Assembly: GCA_017416705.1 (NCBI GenBank)
Contig: JAFQBG010000003.1
Coordinates: 1-64,000 of the forward strand
Source of the DNA: Bacteroidaceae bacterium
Lineage (GTDB): Bacteria; Bacteroidota; Bacteroidia; Bacteroidales; Bacteroidaceae
DNA: 64,000 nucleotides
Direction: 5' to 3'
Both the position numbers and the translations under genes were made by a program. Below are positions 55,557 through 64,000 of the stretch, piece by piece; position 1 is the first letter of the stretch, and every line of letters begins with the position of its first letter. The notes under the pieces are model-generated. The model was not told the DNA's origin, made no database searches, and saw nothing but the letters and a program-made list of their open reading frames with translations.

Positions 55557-56177
55557 TTATATTCTCTGCTGCGACAATATTATGAGTCCTTCGGGGCCCA
55601 TGTTGAACAGCAAATCGGCTATGCTAAGGTTCCCGATGAAGCCGTTGCGCTGTGCAAACACCTGATAATATGGTAGGGCTGCCATGTCGCAGCGAACGAG
55701 GGCTTCGGGTGTGGCAAGCGGGCGCAGGTCGATGATTTCATTTTCCGCCGTTTTCAACGTGCTTTTTGCTGCCTCCACCACCGGCGTTTCAATGCCTAAA
55801 AGGCTGCATATTGTTGCATGCAAACGCAAATTGAAGTCTATGAGAAAACCATCTTTTTCTTCGTAGAAATGGGCAAAGTCATCGGCATAATAGTCGAAGA
55901 ATGGGCTTTTACGGTAGGCGCTTGATATGGCATTCCAATGTTGGTGACGCCAATTGCCATGCTCGCTTATGCGCACATCGCGCATGGGTTGAACGCCGTT
56001 GTGCATTACGGGGATGGTCAGAACTTGCGTGCCACTTTCCGTGGCTATTATGGCACGATTACGATATGTTTGCTTGGTGAACGGTGTGTCGGTGTCCACG
56101 AATACCTTTTCCGCTGCACATATATGAGCGTATAGCGGTATGGGGGCTAAGTATAGCGGGTGACAAAGTATTTGCAT
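55557..56177 (-). CDS. WbqC family protein
   Basis: This 206-residue protein (from ATG 56177) has WbqC-like blocks HPLYLAPIPLYAHICAAEKVFVDTDTPFTKQTYRNRAIIAT, TIPVMHNGVQPMRDVRISEHGNWRHQHWNAISSAYRKSPFF and FYEEKDGFLIDFN. WbqC-like proteins are found in O-antigen clusters, but their activity is not well defined. The start is set at MQILCHPLY, 7 bp after the lepB stop; the longer frame would overlap lepB. Last gene of dapB-lepB-wbqC. Confidence 0.8.
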   Translation of the reverse strand: MQILCHPLYLAPIPLYAHICAAEKVFVDTDTPFTKQTYRNRAIIATESGTQVLTIPVMHNGVQPMRDVRISEHGNWRHQHWNAISSAYRKSPFFDYYADDFAHFYEEKDGFLIDFNLRLHATICSLLGIETPVVEAAKSTLKTAENEIIDLRPLATPEALVRCDMAALPYYQVFAQRNGFIGNLSIADLLFNMGPEGLIILSQQRI

Positions 56178-56184
56178 CGCTCTC

Positions 56185-57603
56185 TCATTTGTAGCTATCG
56201 ACACTCCTGAACAGGCGGTTCCAGCGTATTTTTCCATCGAACCAACCACGGTCTTTGTCGAGCGACAGCCATATGAACAAAGGCTTACCTACTATGTGGT
56301 CCTCGGGAACAAACCCCCAATAGCGCGAGTCGGCACTATTATGGCGGTTATCGCCCATCATCCAATAGTAGTCCATTTTGAATGTATAGCTTGTGGATGC
56401 TTTGCCATTTATATATATGTTGCCATCCTTTACTTCGAGTGTGTTACCCTCGTACACCGCTATGGGGCGTTCGTATATGGGCAGGTTTTCCAATGTAAGT
56501 TCTATGCTTTCTCCTTTTTTGGGTATCCACACTGGGCCATAGTTGTCGGCAGTCCATTTTGTGTAGCCGTTAAGCGGGTATATTTCGTCAATGGTGTTGC
56601 TCTTAAAAGGCTCGATGGATTCGACCAATTTTGAATATTTTGCCAATTTGTCGCGTGTCTCATTGGTGAGCGGTATGAGATAGCGGCCTTCTATGTTGCG
56701 TTGTAGGTCTTCGCGGCTTATATTTAAGTCGCGACGTATCCTTTCGGGTATGTTGCCTTTGAATTTTACCCAATAATTGAATTGTACGTTTTGTGGCTGT
56801 GGGTTATGCTTGCCATTCAGGTATATCTCCTTGTCTTTTATCTGCAATACATCGCCGGGCAAGCCTACACAACGCTTCACATAGTTCTCGCGTCGGTCTA
56901 CCGGACGCCATAGCTTTTGGCCGAATATGTGGGGGTTCTTTTCGATATATTCCTTGCCGGCTGTGTAATATAGGTTGTACACCGAACGCTGACGCTCGGT
57001 GCTCAGGCTGTCCATTATAGGCTTGTTGGGGTAGAGGCTTGCTCCTATCATGTAGCACTCGGCATAGTAATCTATCAGCTGCGGATTGGTGGTGGCTGTG
57101 TCGCCTGCCGGGTAGTTGAATACCACGATGTCGTTTAGTGCTATATCCTCGAATCCTTGTACACGCTCGTAATCCCATTGTATGGCATCGATATAGCTTT
57201 TGCCTCCCAGCGGGGTGGTGTGTTGCATTAGAGGCATGCTCAATGGTGTGTGGGGTTTGCGCGGGCCATAGTTGGCTTTGCTCACAAAAAGATAGTCGCC
57301 CACTAATAACGATTTTTCCAACGACGACGATGGTATTACATAGTTCTGAAAAAAGAACTGATTGACAAAATATACTGCTACCAATGCAAAAACAATGGCA
57401 TCGACCCAACTCATAACTGTTCTGAAAGTGCTGTTCTTGGAGTTTTTCCACCAGCCCCATGGAATGAATTTTGTTATGTAGTTGTCAACTATAAATGGTA
57501 TTACAAGCAGACCCCACCAACTTTTTACCCACAGAAGAAACAGTGTGTATAGTGTCAGTGCTATTATTAGTTTTATGTAATCCTTGCGTGTTGGCTTTCT
57601 CAT
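56185..57603 (-). CDS. lepB: Signal peptidase I, enlarged Bacteroidetes form
   Basis: This 472-residue inner-membrane protease removes signal peptides. Two to three N-terminal hydrophobic segments (~10-42 and ~65-82) precede the catalytic Ser94 in VIPSSSLEKSLLVGDY (SSSL replaces the usual SGSM). The general-base lysine K243 is in YVKRCVGLPGD, and box E is WMMGDNRHNSADSRYWGFVPEDHIVG. The enzyme is enlarged by insertions between the Ser and Lys boxes and between Lys and box E, each about 120-150 residues. It lies between dapB (43 bp upstream) and the WbqC-like gene. Confidence 0.92.
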   Translation of the reverse strand: MRKPTRKDYIKLIIALTLYTLFLLWVKSWWGLLVIPFIVDNYITKFIPWGWWKNSKNSTFRTVMSWVDAIVFALVAVYFVNQFFFQNYVIPSSSLEKSLLVGDYLFVSKANYGPRKPHTPLSMPLMQHTTPLGGKSYIDAIQWDYERVQGFEDIALNDIVVFNYPAGDTATTNPQLIDYYAECYMIGASLYPNKPIMDSLSTERQRSVYNLYYTAGKEYIEKNPHIFGQKLWRPVDRRENYVKRCVGLPGDVLQIKDKEIYLNGKHNPQPQNVQFNYWVKFKGNIPERIRRDLNISREDLQRNIEGRYLIPLTNETRDKLAKYSKLVESIEPFKSNTIDEIYPLNGYTKWTADNYGPVWIPKKGESIELTLENLPIYERPIAVYEGNTLEVKDGNIYINGKASTSYTFKMDYYWMMGDNRHNSADSRYWGFVPEDHIVGKPLFIWLSLDKDRGWFDGKIRWNRLFRSVDSYK

Positions 57604-57646
57604 TGTATTGTCTATTTTTTATTATTGTAGTGCAAATACCGTTTTC

Positions 57647-58402
57647 TTAGAAATTGAAAAGGTCGTTCATGCCCAAGAAACCGTCGTGGGTGTGTACGTA
57701 TTCGGCTGCAAGTACCGCGCCCAATGCGAACCCGCTGCGGTTTTTTGCATCGTGGGTTATTGTTATGCTGTCGGCTGCCGATGAATAGCTTATGGTGTGT
57801 ATGCCGGGAACTTCGTCGCGACGTATAGCGTCTATGCTCAGTTCGTTGGGCTTTGCGTCGGCTCCTTTTGTGACGGTGCCGTCGGGGTTGGTGACATCAC
57901 CCAAAACCCATGCCTCTTTGCGGTCGAGATTTTTCAATATCCCTTCGGCCAATGTGATGGCGGTGCCGCTTGGAGCGTCGAGCTTGTGTATGTGGTGTGT
58001 CTCCTCCATGCGTACGTCGTAGTTTTCAAAGCGGTTCATTATTTGTGCAAGGTATTTGTTCACTGCCGAAAAAATGGCAACGCCCAAACTGAAATTGCTG
58101 GACCAAAAAAGCGTCTTGCCCTCCTCGTTGCACAAACGACGCATTTCTTCCTCGTGCTTGTGTATCCATCCTGTGCTGCCGCTTACCACTTTCACTCCGG
58201 CTTGCATGGCTTGTATGCAGTTGTCGTAGGCAACAGTGGGCGCGGTGAATTCTATTGCCACGTCGGCCGAGGCAAATGCCTCGCTCTTCATATCCTCCCT
58301 GTTGTTTATATCTATGATAGAGACTATTTGGTGCCCTCTTTCAATGGCTATTCGCTCTATCTCCTTTCCCATTTTTCCGTAACCTATAAGTGCTATTTTC
58401 AT
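57647..58402 (-). CDS. dapB: 4-hydroxy-tetrahydrodipicolinate reductase
   Basis: This 251-residue enzyme of lysine/diaminopimelate synthesis has an NAD(P)-binding N-terminus (ALIGYGKMGKEIERIA) and the catalytic motif EETHHIHKLDAPSGTA with the His pair and Lys; GATHDA-type SITHDAKNRSGFALGA ends the dimer domain. A minus-strand TATCTTCG box at 58431-58438 is a likely promoter for dapB-lepB-wbqC. Confidence 0.95.
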   Translation of the reverse strand: MKIALIGYGKMGKEIERIAIERGHQIVSIIDINNREDMKSEAFASADVAIEFTAPTVAYDNCIQAMQAGVKVVSGSTGWIHKHEEEMRRLCNEEGKTLFWSSNFSLGVAIFSAVNKYLAQIMNRFENYDVRMEETHHIHKLDAPSGTAITLAEGILKNLDRKEAWVLGDVTNPDGTVTKGADAKPNELSIDAIRRDEVPGIHTISYSSAADSITITHDAKNRSGFALGAVLAAEYVHTHDGFLGMNDLFNF

Positions 58403-58430
58403 GATATTCTGTTTTGTAAATAATTTGCTG

Positions 58431-58438
58431 CGAAGATA
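58431..58438 (-). promoter_or_regulatory. -7 promoter box of dapB operon
   Basis: Minus-strand TATCTTCG, the variant also seen at mutS and ychF, 29 bases before the ATG. Confidence 0.45.
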
Positions 58439-58463
58439 CGCATTTTCCTATTATTGTTGGCTT

Positions 58464-59738
58464 TTATTGGCGTTCTTTTTTGTTGCTGTTCATGGCGGTC
58501 TGGTATATATCGATATATTTTCTTGCCACAACGCTTTCGGAGTATTCTTGCAGGACTTTGTTGCGCGCGTTATCGCCCATTTTGTTGTCGGGGGATTGAG
58601 ATAGGCAGTAATATATGCCGTTTGCAAAATCCTGTGCCGATTTATATTGTGCTATATAGCCATTTTTCAGGTGTTCTATCATTTCGGGTATTCCGCCTGT
58701 GTGGAACCCGACGCATGGTAGGCCGCACGACATGGCTTCCATTATGGTGTTGGGCAGATTGTCTTGCAACGATGGTGTCACATATAGGTCGCATGCGTTG
58801 TATATGTCGCTAAGTGCCTCTTGGCTGCTTATATATTCCATGGAAAAAACAGGGAACGGCAGCGGGTTGTTTTTGGGTGCGTCGTTTTTGCCAAGCAACA
58901 CAACCCCTATCTCTTTGCATAGTTCGGGATGTTGCTCTTTCAGTAGTTTGCACGCTGTTGTCAGGTAGTCATACCCCTTGCGCTTGTCGCTTACTTTCAT
59001 GGAGCCGAACAGGAGGAGTTTTTTGTCGTGTGGCAGATTGTATTTTGTCCTTACGGCCTTTTTGTTGTTTTTTTTGAAAATGGATGTGTCTATCGCATTT
59101 GGTATGTTTGTCAAGAATTTTTTACTTAGCAGGGAGCTTTCCGATGCTGTGTCTCTAAGCCACTTGCTACATGCCACAAAGTGTATATTGCTTGCTTCGA
59201 ACAGAGCCTTCTTTTGTTCGAATACTTTGTGGGATAAATCGTTGTCGTTGCCCCTTAGCAGTAGCGGACAGCTGTTGCAATGCGATTTGAACTTTTTGCA
59301 ATCGCCGGCATAGTGGCATATTCCCGTAAAGGGCCACATGTCGTGCATGGTCCACACGACGGGTTTGCCGCTTTTTATTATATTGTAAATATTTTTCATC
59401 GACAACATCCCTTGGTTAATCCAATGCAGATGTATCACGTCGGCCTCTTTAAAATATTTCGTTTGGGTTATGTCCATGCCTGTGTTGGCTATGGACACAG
59501 AAAAAAGTTCCTTTTTGCTAAACAGGTTGGTTGCCCAAATGACAAAACGCTCCCATACGAAATACCATTTGGAGCGTATGCCATGTCCGATGGATATGGC
59601 CTTGCTGTTGTTTTGTTGCCGGTCGCGAACTAACATTGCGGCCTCTGCACCGTTTTTGTTCAGTGCGTTGAAAAGCCGTTTGGCCGCTATGGCTGCGCCG
59701 CCGATATTCTCGGAGGTGTTTACTATGAGTACTTTCAT
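58464..59738 (-). CDS. Glycosyltransferase family 4 protein
   Basis: This 424-residue GT-B enzyme has VNTSENIGGAAIAAKRLFNAL at the N-terminus, VVWTMHDMWPFTGICHYAGDCKKF with a Cys cluster (C..C..HCNSCP) that may bind metal, LFGSMKVSDKRKGYDYL, and the E-x7-E region PSLQDNLPNTIMEAMSCGLPCVGF. It probably builds surface polysaccharide. It is transcribed alone from the promoter at 59756-59787. Confidence 0.85.
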   Translation of the reverse strand: MKVLIVNTSENIGGAAIAAKRLFNALNKNGAEAAMLVRDRQQNNSKAISIGHGIRSKWYFVWERFVIWATNLFSKKELFSVSIANTGMDITQTKYFKEADVIHLHWINQGMLSMKNIYNIIKSGKPVVWTMHDMWPFTGICHYAGDCKKFKSHCNSCPLLLRGNDNDLSHKVFEQKKALFEASNIHFVACSKWLRDTASESSLLSKKFLTNIPNAIDTSIFKKNNKKAVRTKYNLPHDKKLLLFGSMKVSDKRKGYDYLTTACKLLKEQHPELCKEIGVVLLGKNDAPKNNPLPFPVFSMEYISSQEALSDIYNACDLYVTPSLQDNLPNTIMEAMSCGLPCVGFHTGGIPEMIEHLKNGYIAQYKSAQDFANGIYYCLSQSPDNKMGDNARNKVLQEYSESVVARKYIDIYQTAMNSNKKERQ

Positions 59739-59755
59739 TTATGAGTAATTTTGTA

Positions 59756-59787
59756 CAAATGTATATCATTCGGCCATGAACGACAAA
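59756..59787 (-). promoter_or_regulatory. Consensus promoter of the glycosyltransferase gene
   Basis: On the minus strand: TTTG (59787-59784), a 20-base spacer, TACATTTG (59763-59756). Both boxes match the consensus; the ATG lies 18 bases downstream, so the leader is very short. Confidence 0.8.
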
Positions 59788-60029
59788 TTTTATGGCGTGT
59801 TTAAGAATTCTGTTTTAAATTTCTTTCGCATATTTTGCGCAAAACAAGCTCAAATTCAATATCGGTTGTTTCGCGGAGCGATATTCCCTGCGTGTCCTTG
59901 CAAAAAAGCCTTCGATGTCGTCCTTTTTTTGGGGGGTGTATTTCCGCCGGAGCCGACATTTCGTAATAGTTTCTCTATTATTAATTATTTAATTATAATA
60001 AAAGAGCATGATGTTTGTTCTATTTATTG

Positions 60030-60037
60030 TATCTTTG
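60030..60037 (+). promoter_or_regulatory. -7 promoter box of metG
   Basis: TATCTTTG fits TAnnTTTG, 62 bases before the ATG; the -33 box is unclear. Confidence 0.5.
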
Positions 60038-60099
60038 CAATTTGGTGGCGGTTGCTGCTGTTTCCGAAAATAAAATAGAAAACAAAAAGATATAAAACT

Positions 60100-62136
60100 A
60101 TGGAAAAGAATTTCAAAAGAACTTTGGTTACCTCGGCTCTTCCGTATGCCAATGGTCCTGTGCATATAGGACACTTGGCAGGAGTATATGTCCCGGCCGA
60201 TGTGTATGTGCGCTATTTGCGTTTGAAGGGCGAGGATGTGTTGTTTATCGGTGGTTCCGACGAACATGGAGTGCCCATCACCATACGCGCTCGCAAGGAG
60301 GGTGTTACACCGCAGGATATTGTTGACCGCTATCACAATCTGATAAAAGACTCTTTTGCCGAGTTTGGAATTTCTTTCGATGTGTATTCACGTACAACAT
60401 CGGCAACGCATCGTCAGTTGGCTTCCGATTTCTTCCGCAAGCTATATGACGAGGGCAAATTTGTCGAGAAAGTAACCGAACAATTCTACGACGAAGAGAC
60501 AAAAACGTTCCTTGCCGACAGATATATCGTCGGCGAATGTCCGCATTGCCATGCACAGGCCTATGGCGACCAATGCGAAAAATGTGGCCGCATGTTGGCT
60601 CCCAACGAACTGCTGAACCCAAAGAGCGCACTCAGCGGAGGAAAATTGGTGCTACGTCCCACAAGCCATTGGTATCTGCCGCTCAACGACTACCAGCAGT
60701 GGCTTGGTCAGTGGATACTGTCCGAGCACAAGGAGTGGCGTCCCACGGTGTATGGTCAGTGTAAAAGTTGGTTGGACATGGATTTGCAGCCTCGTGCCGT
60801 AAGCCGCGACCTCGATTGGGGAATACCGGTGCCGGTGGAAGGGGCCGAAGGCAAGGTGTTATATGTGTGGTTCGATGCCCCTATCGGCTACATAAGCAAC
60901 ACCAAAGAACTATTGCCCGACACGTGGGAAAAATGGTGGAAGGATAAAGAGACACGATTGGTACATTTCATAGGCAAGGATAACATTGTATTCCACTGCA
61001 TAGTATTCCCATCGATGTTGAAAGCCCATGGCGATTATATCCTCCCCGACAACGTACCCAGCAACGAGTTCCTTAATCTCGAAGACGACAAGATATCTAC
61101 ATCGCGCAATTGGGCTGTATGGCTCAATGAATATCTTGTAGATTTCCCGGGCAAGCAGGATGTCTTGCGTTATGTGCTCACAGCCAATGCCCCCGAGACA
61201 AAAGACAACAATTTCACATGGAAGGATTTTCAGGCACGCAACAACAACGAATTGGTGGCCATATACGGTAATTTTGTAAATCGTGCGCTTGTACTTACAA
61301 AAAAATATTTCGAAGGAAAAGTTCCCGAGTGCGGTTTGGTTACCGACTACGACAAAGGCATTATCGAGGAGTTTGTGAATGTGAAAAGCGAGGTAGAGAA
61401 ACTGCTCGACCAGTTCAAGTTCCGCGAGGCACAAAAGGAGGCCATGAACCTTGCCCGCATCGGTAACCGTTATTTGGCCGAGACAGAACCTTGGAAGCTT
61501 GCCAAAACAGATATGTCGCGCGTAGCCACAATCCTGAATATTTCATTGCAGCTGGTTGCTAATTTGTCAATAGCATTCGAGCCGTTCCTGCCATTCAGCA
61601 GCAAGAAACTACGTGGCATGTTGCAATACGACAAGTTCCAATGGGAAAATCTGGGTAGAGTGGATCTGTTGCAACCCGGACACCAATTGGGCGAAGTGTC
61701 ACTGCTGTTCGAAAAAATAGAGGACGACGCTATACAGGCGCAGCTCGACCGTCTCGAAAGAATAAAAAAAGAGAACGAGGCTGCTAACTACAAAGCCAAC
61801 CCCATACGCAAGGAGTGCAGTTTCGAGGATTTCGAGAAACTGGATATACGCGTGGGAACGGTTCTTGAATGTACCAAAGTACCCAAGGCCGACAAACTGT
61901 TGCAATTTAAGATAGACGACGGGCTTGAAACACGTACCATTTTGTCGGGTATAGCAAAGCATTTCAATCCCGAGGAGCTCGTAGGCAAGCAAGTATGCTT
62001 CATAGCCAATCTGCCACCACGCACACTGCGTGGCATTATCAGCGAGGGCATGATATTGAGTGCCGAGGACAATGAAGGCAAACTATCGTTGCTTACAGTG
62101 ACACCGAGCGCAAAGCCCGGCAGCGAGGTAAAATAA
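60100..62136 (+). CDS. metG: Methionyl-tRNA synthetase
   Basis: This 678-residue class Ia enzyme has HIGH at 22-25 ([10 protein letters not shown]), a zinc knuckle ([17 protein letters not shown], ~147-163), and the KMSKS loop as KISTS ([14 protein letters not shown]). An anticodon-binding helical domain and a C-terminal tRNA-binding OB-fold (~570-678; [24 protein letters not shown]), as in dimeric MetRS, follow. A flippase gene starts 10 bp later and may be co-transcribed. Confidence 0.97.
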   Translation: MEKNFKRTLVTSALPYANGPVHIGHLAGVYVPADVYVRYLRLKGEDVLFIGGSDEHGVPITIRARKEGVTPQDIVDRYHNLIKDSFAEFGISFDVYSRTTSATHRQLASDFFRKLYDEGKFVEKVTEQFYDEETKTFLADRYIVGECPHCHAQAYGDQCEKCGRMLAPNELLNPKSALSGGKLVLRPTSHWYLPLNDYQQWLGQWILSEHKEWRPTVYGQCKSWLDMDLQPRAVSRDLDWGIPVPVEGAEGKVLYVWFDAPIGYISNTKELLPDTWEKWWKDKETRLVHFIGKDNIVFHCIVFPSMLKAHGDYILPDNVPSNEFLNLEDDKISTSRNWAVWLNEYLVDFPGKQDVLRYVLTANAPETKDNNFTWKDFQARNNNELVAIYGNFVNRALVLTKKYFEGKVPECGLVTDYDKGIIEEFVNVKSEVEKLLDQFKFREAQKEAMNLARIGNRYLAETEPWKLAKTDMSRVATILNISLQLVANLSIAFEPFLPFSSKKLRGMLQYDKFQWENLGRVDLLQPGHQLGEVSLLFEKIEDDAIQAQLDRLERIKKENEAANYKANPIRKECSFEDFEKLDIRVGTVLECTKVPKADKLLQFKIDDGLETRTILSGIAKHFNPEELVGKQVCFIANLPPRTLRGIISEGMILSAEDNEGKLSLLTVTPSAKPGSEVK

Positions 62137-62146
62137 ACAGCAGAAT

Positions 62147-63601
62147 ATGAGCAACGCCGGTGGTAATCTGAAAAATACTGTCGCCAAAGGATTTCTTTGG
62201 GGCGGGATGGGTAATGTGGTTTCTCAACTGCTGAACCTGTTCTTTGGTATTTTTCTGGCAAGGATATTAACCCCCGAGGATTACGGCCCCATCGGCATGC
62301 TCGCATTTTTTTCGGCCATAGCATGCTCGTTGCAAGAGAGCGGTTTTGTGGCTGCATTGGCCAATCGCAAGGTTGCCACGCACGACGACTACAACGCGGT
62401 ATTTTGGTTCAATATACTTGTGTCGTTCTTCATGTATGGCTGTCTGTTTGCTTGTGCTCCGCTTATAGCAGAATTTTTCAACGAGCCGGTGTTGGTGGAG
62501 TTGTCGCGCTACAATTTTTTGGGAATTGTGGTGGCGAGCTTCGGTATAGCCCCATCGGCCTATCTGTTCCGCGAATTAAAAGTCAAGGAGCGTACAATAT
62601 CGCAAATACTGTCGGTGGTGGCAACAGGACTTACAGGCTCCATAATGGCTTTGAAAGGCTACTCCTATTGGGGTATAGCCACACAAAGCATTGTCTATGT
62701 GCTTGTCAGGGCTGTCGTTTGCTGGTGGTACACACCGTGGCGTCCAAGCCTCAGAGTGAACTTCGCCCCCTTGCGCTATCTGTTTGCGTTTAGTTACCGG
62801 CTGCTCATCACCAACATATTCCAACGCTTCAATTGGAACATATTCTCGCTCATCCTTGGTAAATATTATAACCGCACCGATGTGGGCAACTATACAAAAT
62901 CGGCCGAATGGTTCAACATGGGTGGCGAGGTGGTCAATGGAATGGTCAATGCCATGGCGCAACCGACGTTGGCCAAGGTTGTCGATGACAATGAACGGCA
63001 ATTGCGCGTTTTTCGTAAAATGCTTCGTTTCACCGCGTTCGTGTCGTTCTTCCTCATGTTCGGCTTGTCGCTTGTGGCCAAGGAGGTTATAACAATAATT
63101 ATTACCGACAAGTGGATAGAGAGCGCGAGAATGTTGCAAATACTTGCTGTTTGGGGAGCGTTCATGCCTGTGCAATCCATGCTGACAAACTTATTGGTGA
63201 GCAGGGGCCGGGTGCGCATATATATGTGGTGTACCATTGTGCAAGGAGTGCTGATGTTGGGTATATTGCTTGCCATACATCCATTTGGAATAAAAAACAT
63301 GCTCATCAGCTATTGTATTTTTAATGCTATGTGGCTTTTTGTATGGCAATACTTTGCACATAGAGAAATATTCATCAGCATACCGATGTTTTTGCGCGAT
63401 GTGCTTCCCTATATGTTGCTTGCCGCCGCCGTTATGTGTCTGACACATATATTCACCGTTTCCATCGACAATTTATATGTCCTGTTGCTATCGCGCATGA
63501 CGATAGCCGCCTGTTTGTATATTTCGGCATCATATATATTGCGAAGCGAGGAGCTGCACGAGATTATTTGTTTCCTTTTTAAACGTAAAAAGCAAGCATG
63601 A
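62147..63601 (+). CDS. Polysaccharide flippase of the MOP superfamily (Wzx/lipopolysaccharide biosynthesis type)
   Basis: This 484-residue protein has about 12-14 transmembrane helices. The N-terminus GFLWGGMGNVVSQLLNLFFGIFLARILTPEDYG and the block ESGFVAALANRKVATHDDYNAVFWFNI are typical of Bacteroidetes lipopolysaccharide/polysaccharide exporters. It would flip a lipid-linked glycan across the inner membrane. Its stop overlaps the next gene's possible start (ATGA at 63598). Confidence 0.88.
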   Translation: MSNAGGNLKNTVAKGFLWGGMGNVVSQLLNLFFGIFLARILTPEDYGPIGMLAFFSAIACSLQESGFVAALANRKVATHDDYNAVFWFNILVSFFMYGCLFACAPLIAEFFNEPVLVELSRYNFLGIVVASFGIAPSAYLFRELKVKERTISQILSVVATGLTGSIMALKGYSYWGIATQSIVYVLVRAVVCWWYTPWRPSLRVNFAPLRYLFAFSYRLLITNIFQRFNWNIFSLILGKYYNRTDVGNYTKSAEWFNMGGEVVNGMVNAMAQPTLAKVVDDNERQLRVFRKMLRFTAFVSFFLMFGLSLVAKEVITIIITDKWIESARMLQILAVWGAFMPVQSMLTNLLVSRGRVRIYMWCTIVQGVLMLGILLAIHPFGIKNMLISYCIFNAMWLFVWQYFAHREIFISIPMFLRDVLPYMLLAAAVMCLTHIFTVSIDNLYVLLLSRMTIAACLYISASYILRSEELHEIICFLFKRKKQA

Positions 63602-64000
63602 TTATGAAAAAGATACTCTACGACAATCAAATGTTCACGCTGCAACGTTTTGGGGGTGTCACACGATATTTCGCCTCGCTCATGCGCAATCTTCCCAAGG
63701 ATGAGTTTGTGTCCGAAATCCCCATGCAATATTCCGAAAACCCATATATAAGGGATATAAATGGTAATGACTATGACAAAATAACTTTGCCGTTAATATA
63801 CAATATACGACATAAGATATATCGGTTGGTAAATAAAAATATTGCCCAAAAGGCCGTCAGAAACAACGATTACGATATATTCCATCCAACATATTACGAC
63901 CCCTATTTTCTCGATGCGGTAAGAACAAGAAACAAACCCTTTGTACTTACGGTACACGATATGACATTTGAACGCTATCCGCAGGACGCGCTTATATTTG
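63598..64000 (+). CDS. Glycosyltransferase, GT4-like (5' part, cut by window end)
   Basis: The frame is open from ATG 63598 (or 63604) to the window end, ~134 residues. The N-terminus MKKILYDNQMFTLQRFGGVT followed by RYFASLMRNLP is typical of GT4 enzymes, and DIFHPTYYDPYFLDAV and FVLTVHDMTFERYP are characteristic of the acceptor domain. It is translationally coupled to the flippase, suggesting a surface-glycan cluster that continues beyond the window. Confidence 0.8.
   Translation, partial: MIMKKILYDNQMFTLQRFGGVTRYFASLMRNLPKDEFVSEIPMQYSENPYIRDINGNDYDKITLPLIYNIRHKIYRLVNKNIAQKAVRNNDYDIFHPTYYDPYFLDAVRTRNKPFVLTVHDMTFERYPQDALIF

Larger units (their letters stand above)
59739..60099. other. Divergent intergenic region between glycosyltransferase and metG
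   Basis: About 360 bp. It contains the minus-strand promoter at 59756-59787 and a TATCTTTG box (60030-60037) for metG. The middle (59820-59945) is unusually GC-mixed with G and T runs and holds no ORF that I can support. Confidence 0.5.

Noticed and set aside
59820-59945. Another copy of the interspersed hairpin repeat
   Set aside because: Only short words (GCGCAAA, ACAAGC) are shared; the core CGAGTGCAG and the paired stems are absent.

Overview
This window looks like chromosome of a gut-type Bacteroidales bacterium (Bacteroidetes). Four things point there. The promoters are of the TTTG / TAnnTTTG kind. The starts are A/T-rich and lack clear Shine-Dalgarno sequences. Many lipoproteins carry an acidic stretch after the lipobox cysteine. 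The gene content is typical of the order: an XusABC-like iron-siderophore system, a b558-type fumarate reductase, a PorZ-like propeller protein, a BspA-like LRR protein, DUF4595 and DUF4374 lipoproteins, and RibBA. No phage, IS element or CRISPR array was recognised.

Layout. 0-6.1 kb: VanZ-like protein, CYTH protein and RF2, ArgE-type peptidase, SUMF-like lipoprotein, YbeY, and an SpmA/SpmB-type membrane protein. 6.1-12.4 kb is more accessory: a structured interspersed repeat, a secreted protein made of a 9-residue tandem repeat, three lipid- or amide-hydrolase-type proteins (choloylglycine hydrolase family, patatin, PI-PLC X domain), tRNA-CAT (Met) and a BspA-like LRR protein. 12.4-22.8 kb: START-like protein, LptF/G permease and RibBA, then a TonB receptor / DUF4374 lipoprotein / PepSY reductase operon (XusABC-like) and an aspartate aminotransferase. 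22.8-23.4 kb is a 620-bp AT-rich gene-free stretch where strand composition appears to flip and DnaA-box-like 9-mers cluster; it is a candidate oriC. 23.4-30.1 kb: minus-strand operon leuS-yitT-rdgB-porZ-like. 30.3-33 kb: mutS.

33-36.8 kb is a low-GC accessory island: a DUF4595 lipoprotein, a putative effector/toxin with a conserved RHxxW...HE...D..NN pattern, and two paralogous small exported proteins (putative immunity). DNA scars show that this cassette was duplicated and partly deleted. 36.8-51.7 kb is housekeeping: lgt, ychF, an ECF sigma operon with 4-bp overlaps, a GT4 glycosyltransferase, polA, a polyprenyl synthase, and the operon mnmG-apt-uvrC-dtd-mazG-deoC. 52-55.5 kb: fumarate reductase/succinate dehydrogenase CAB. 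55.6-58.4 kb: dapB-lepB-wbqC. 58.5-64 kb: a glycosyltransferase, metG, a polysaccharide flippase and the 5' part of another glycosyltransferase, probably the edge of a surface-polysaccharide locus.

Convergent gene pairs are often separated by long, nearly perfect palindromes that would terminate both directions (10737, 36737, 45626, 55489). All functional calls come from reading motifs and context; no database search was run.
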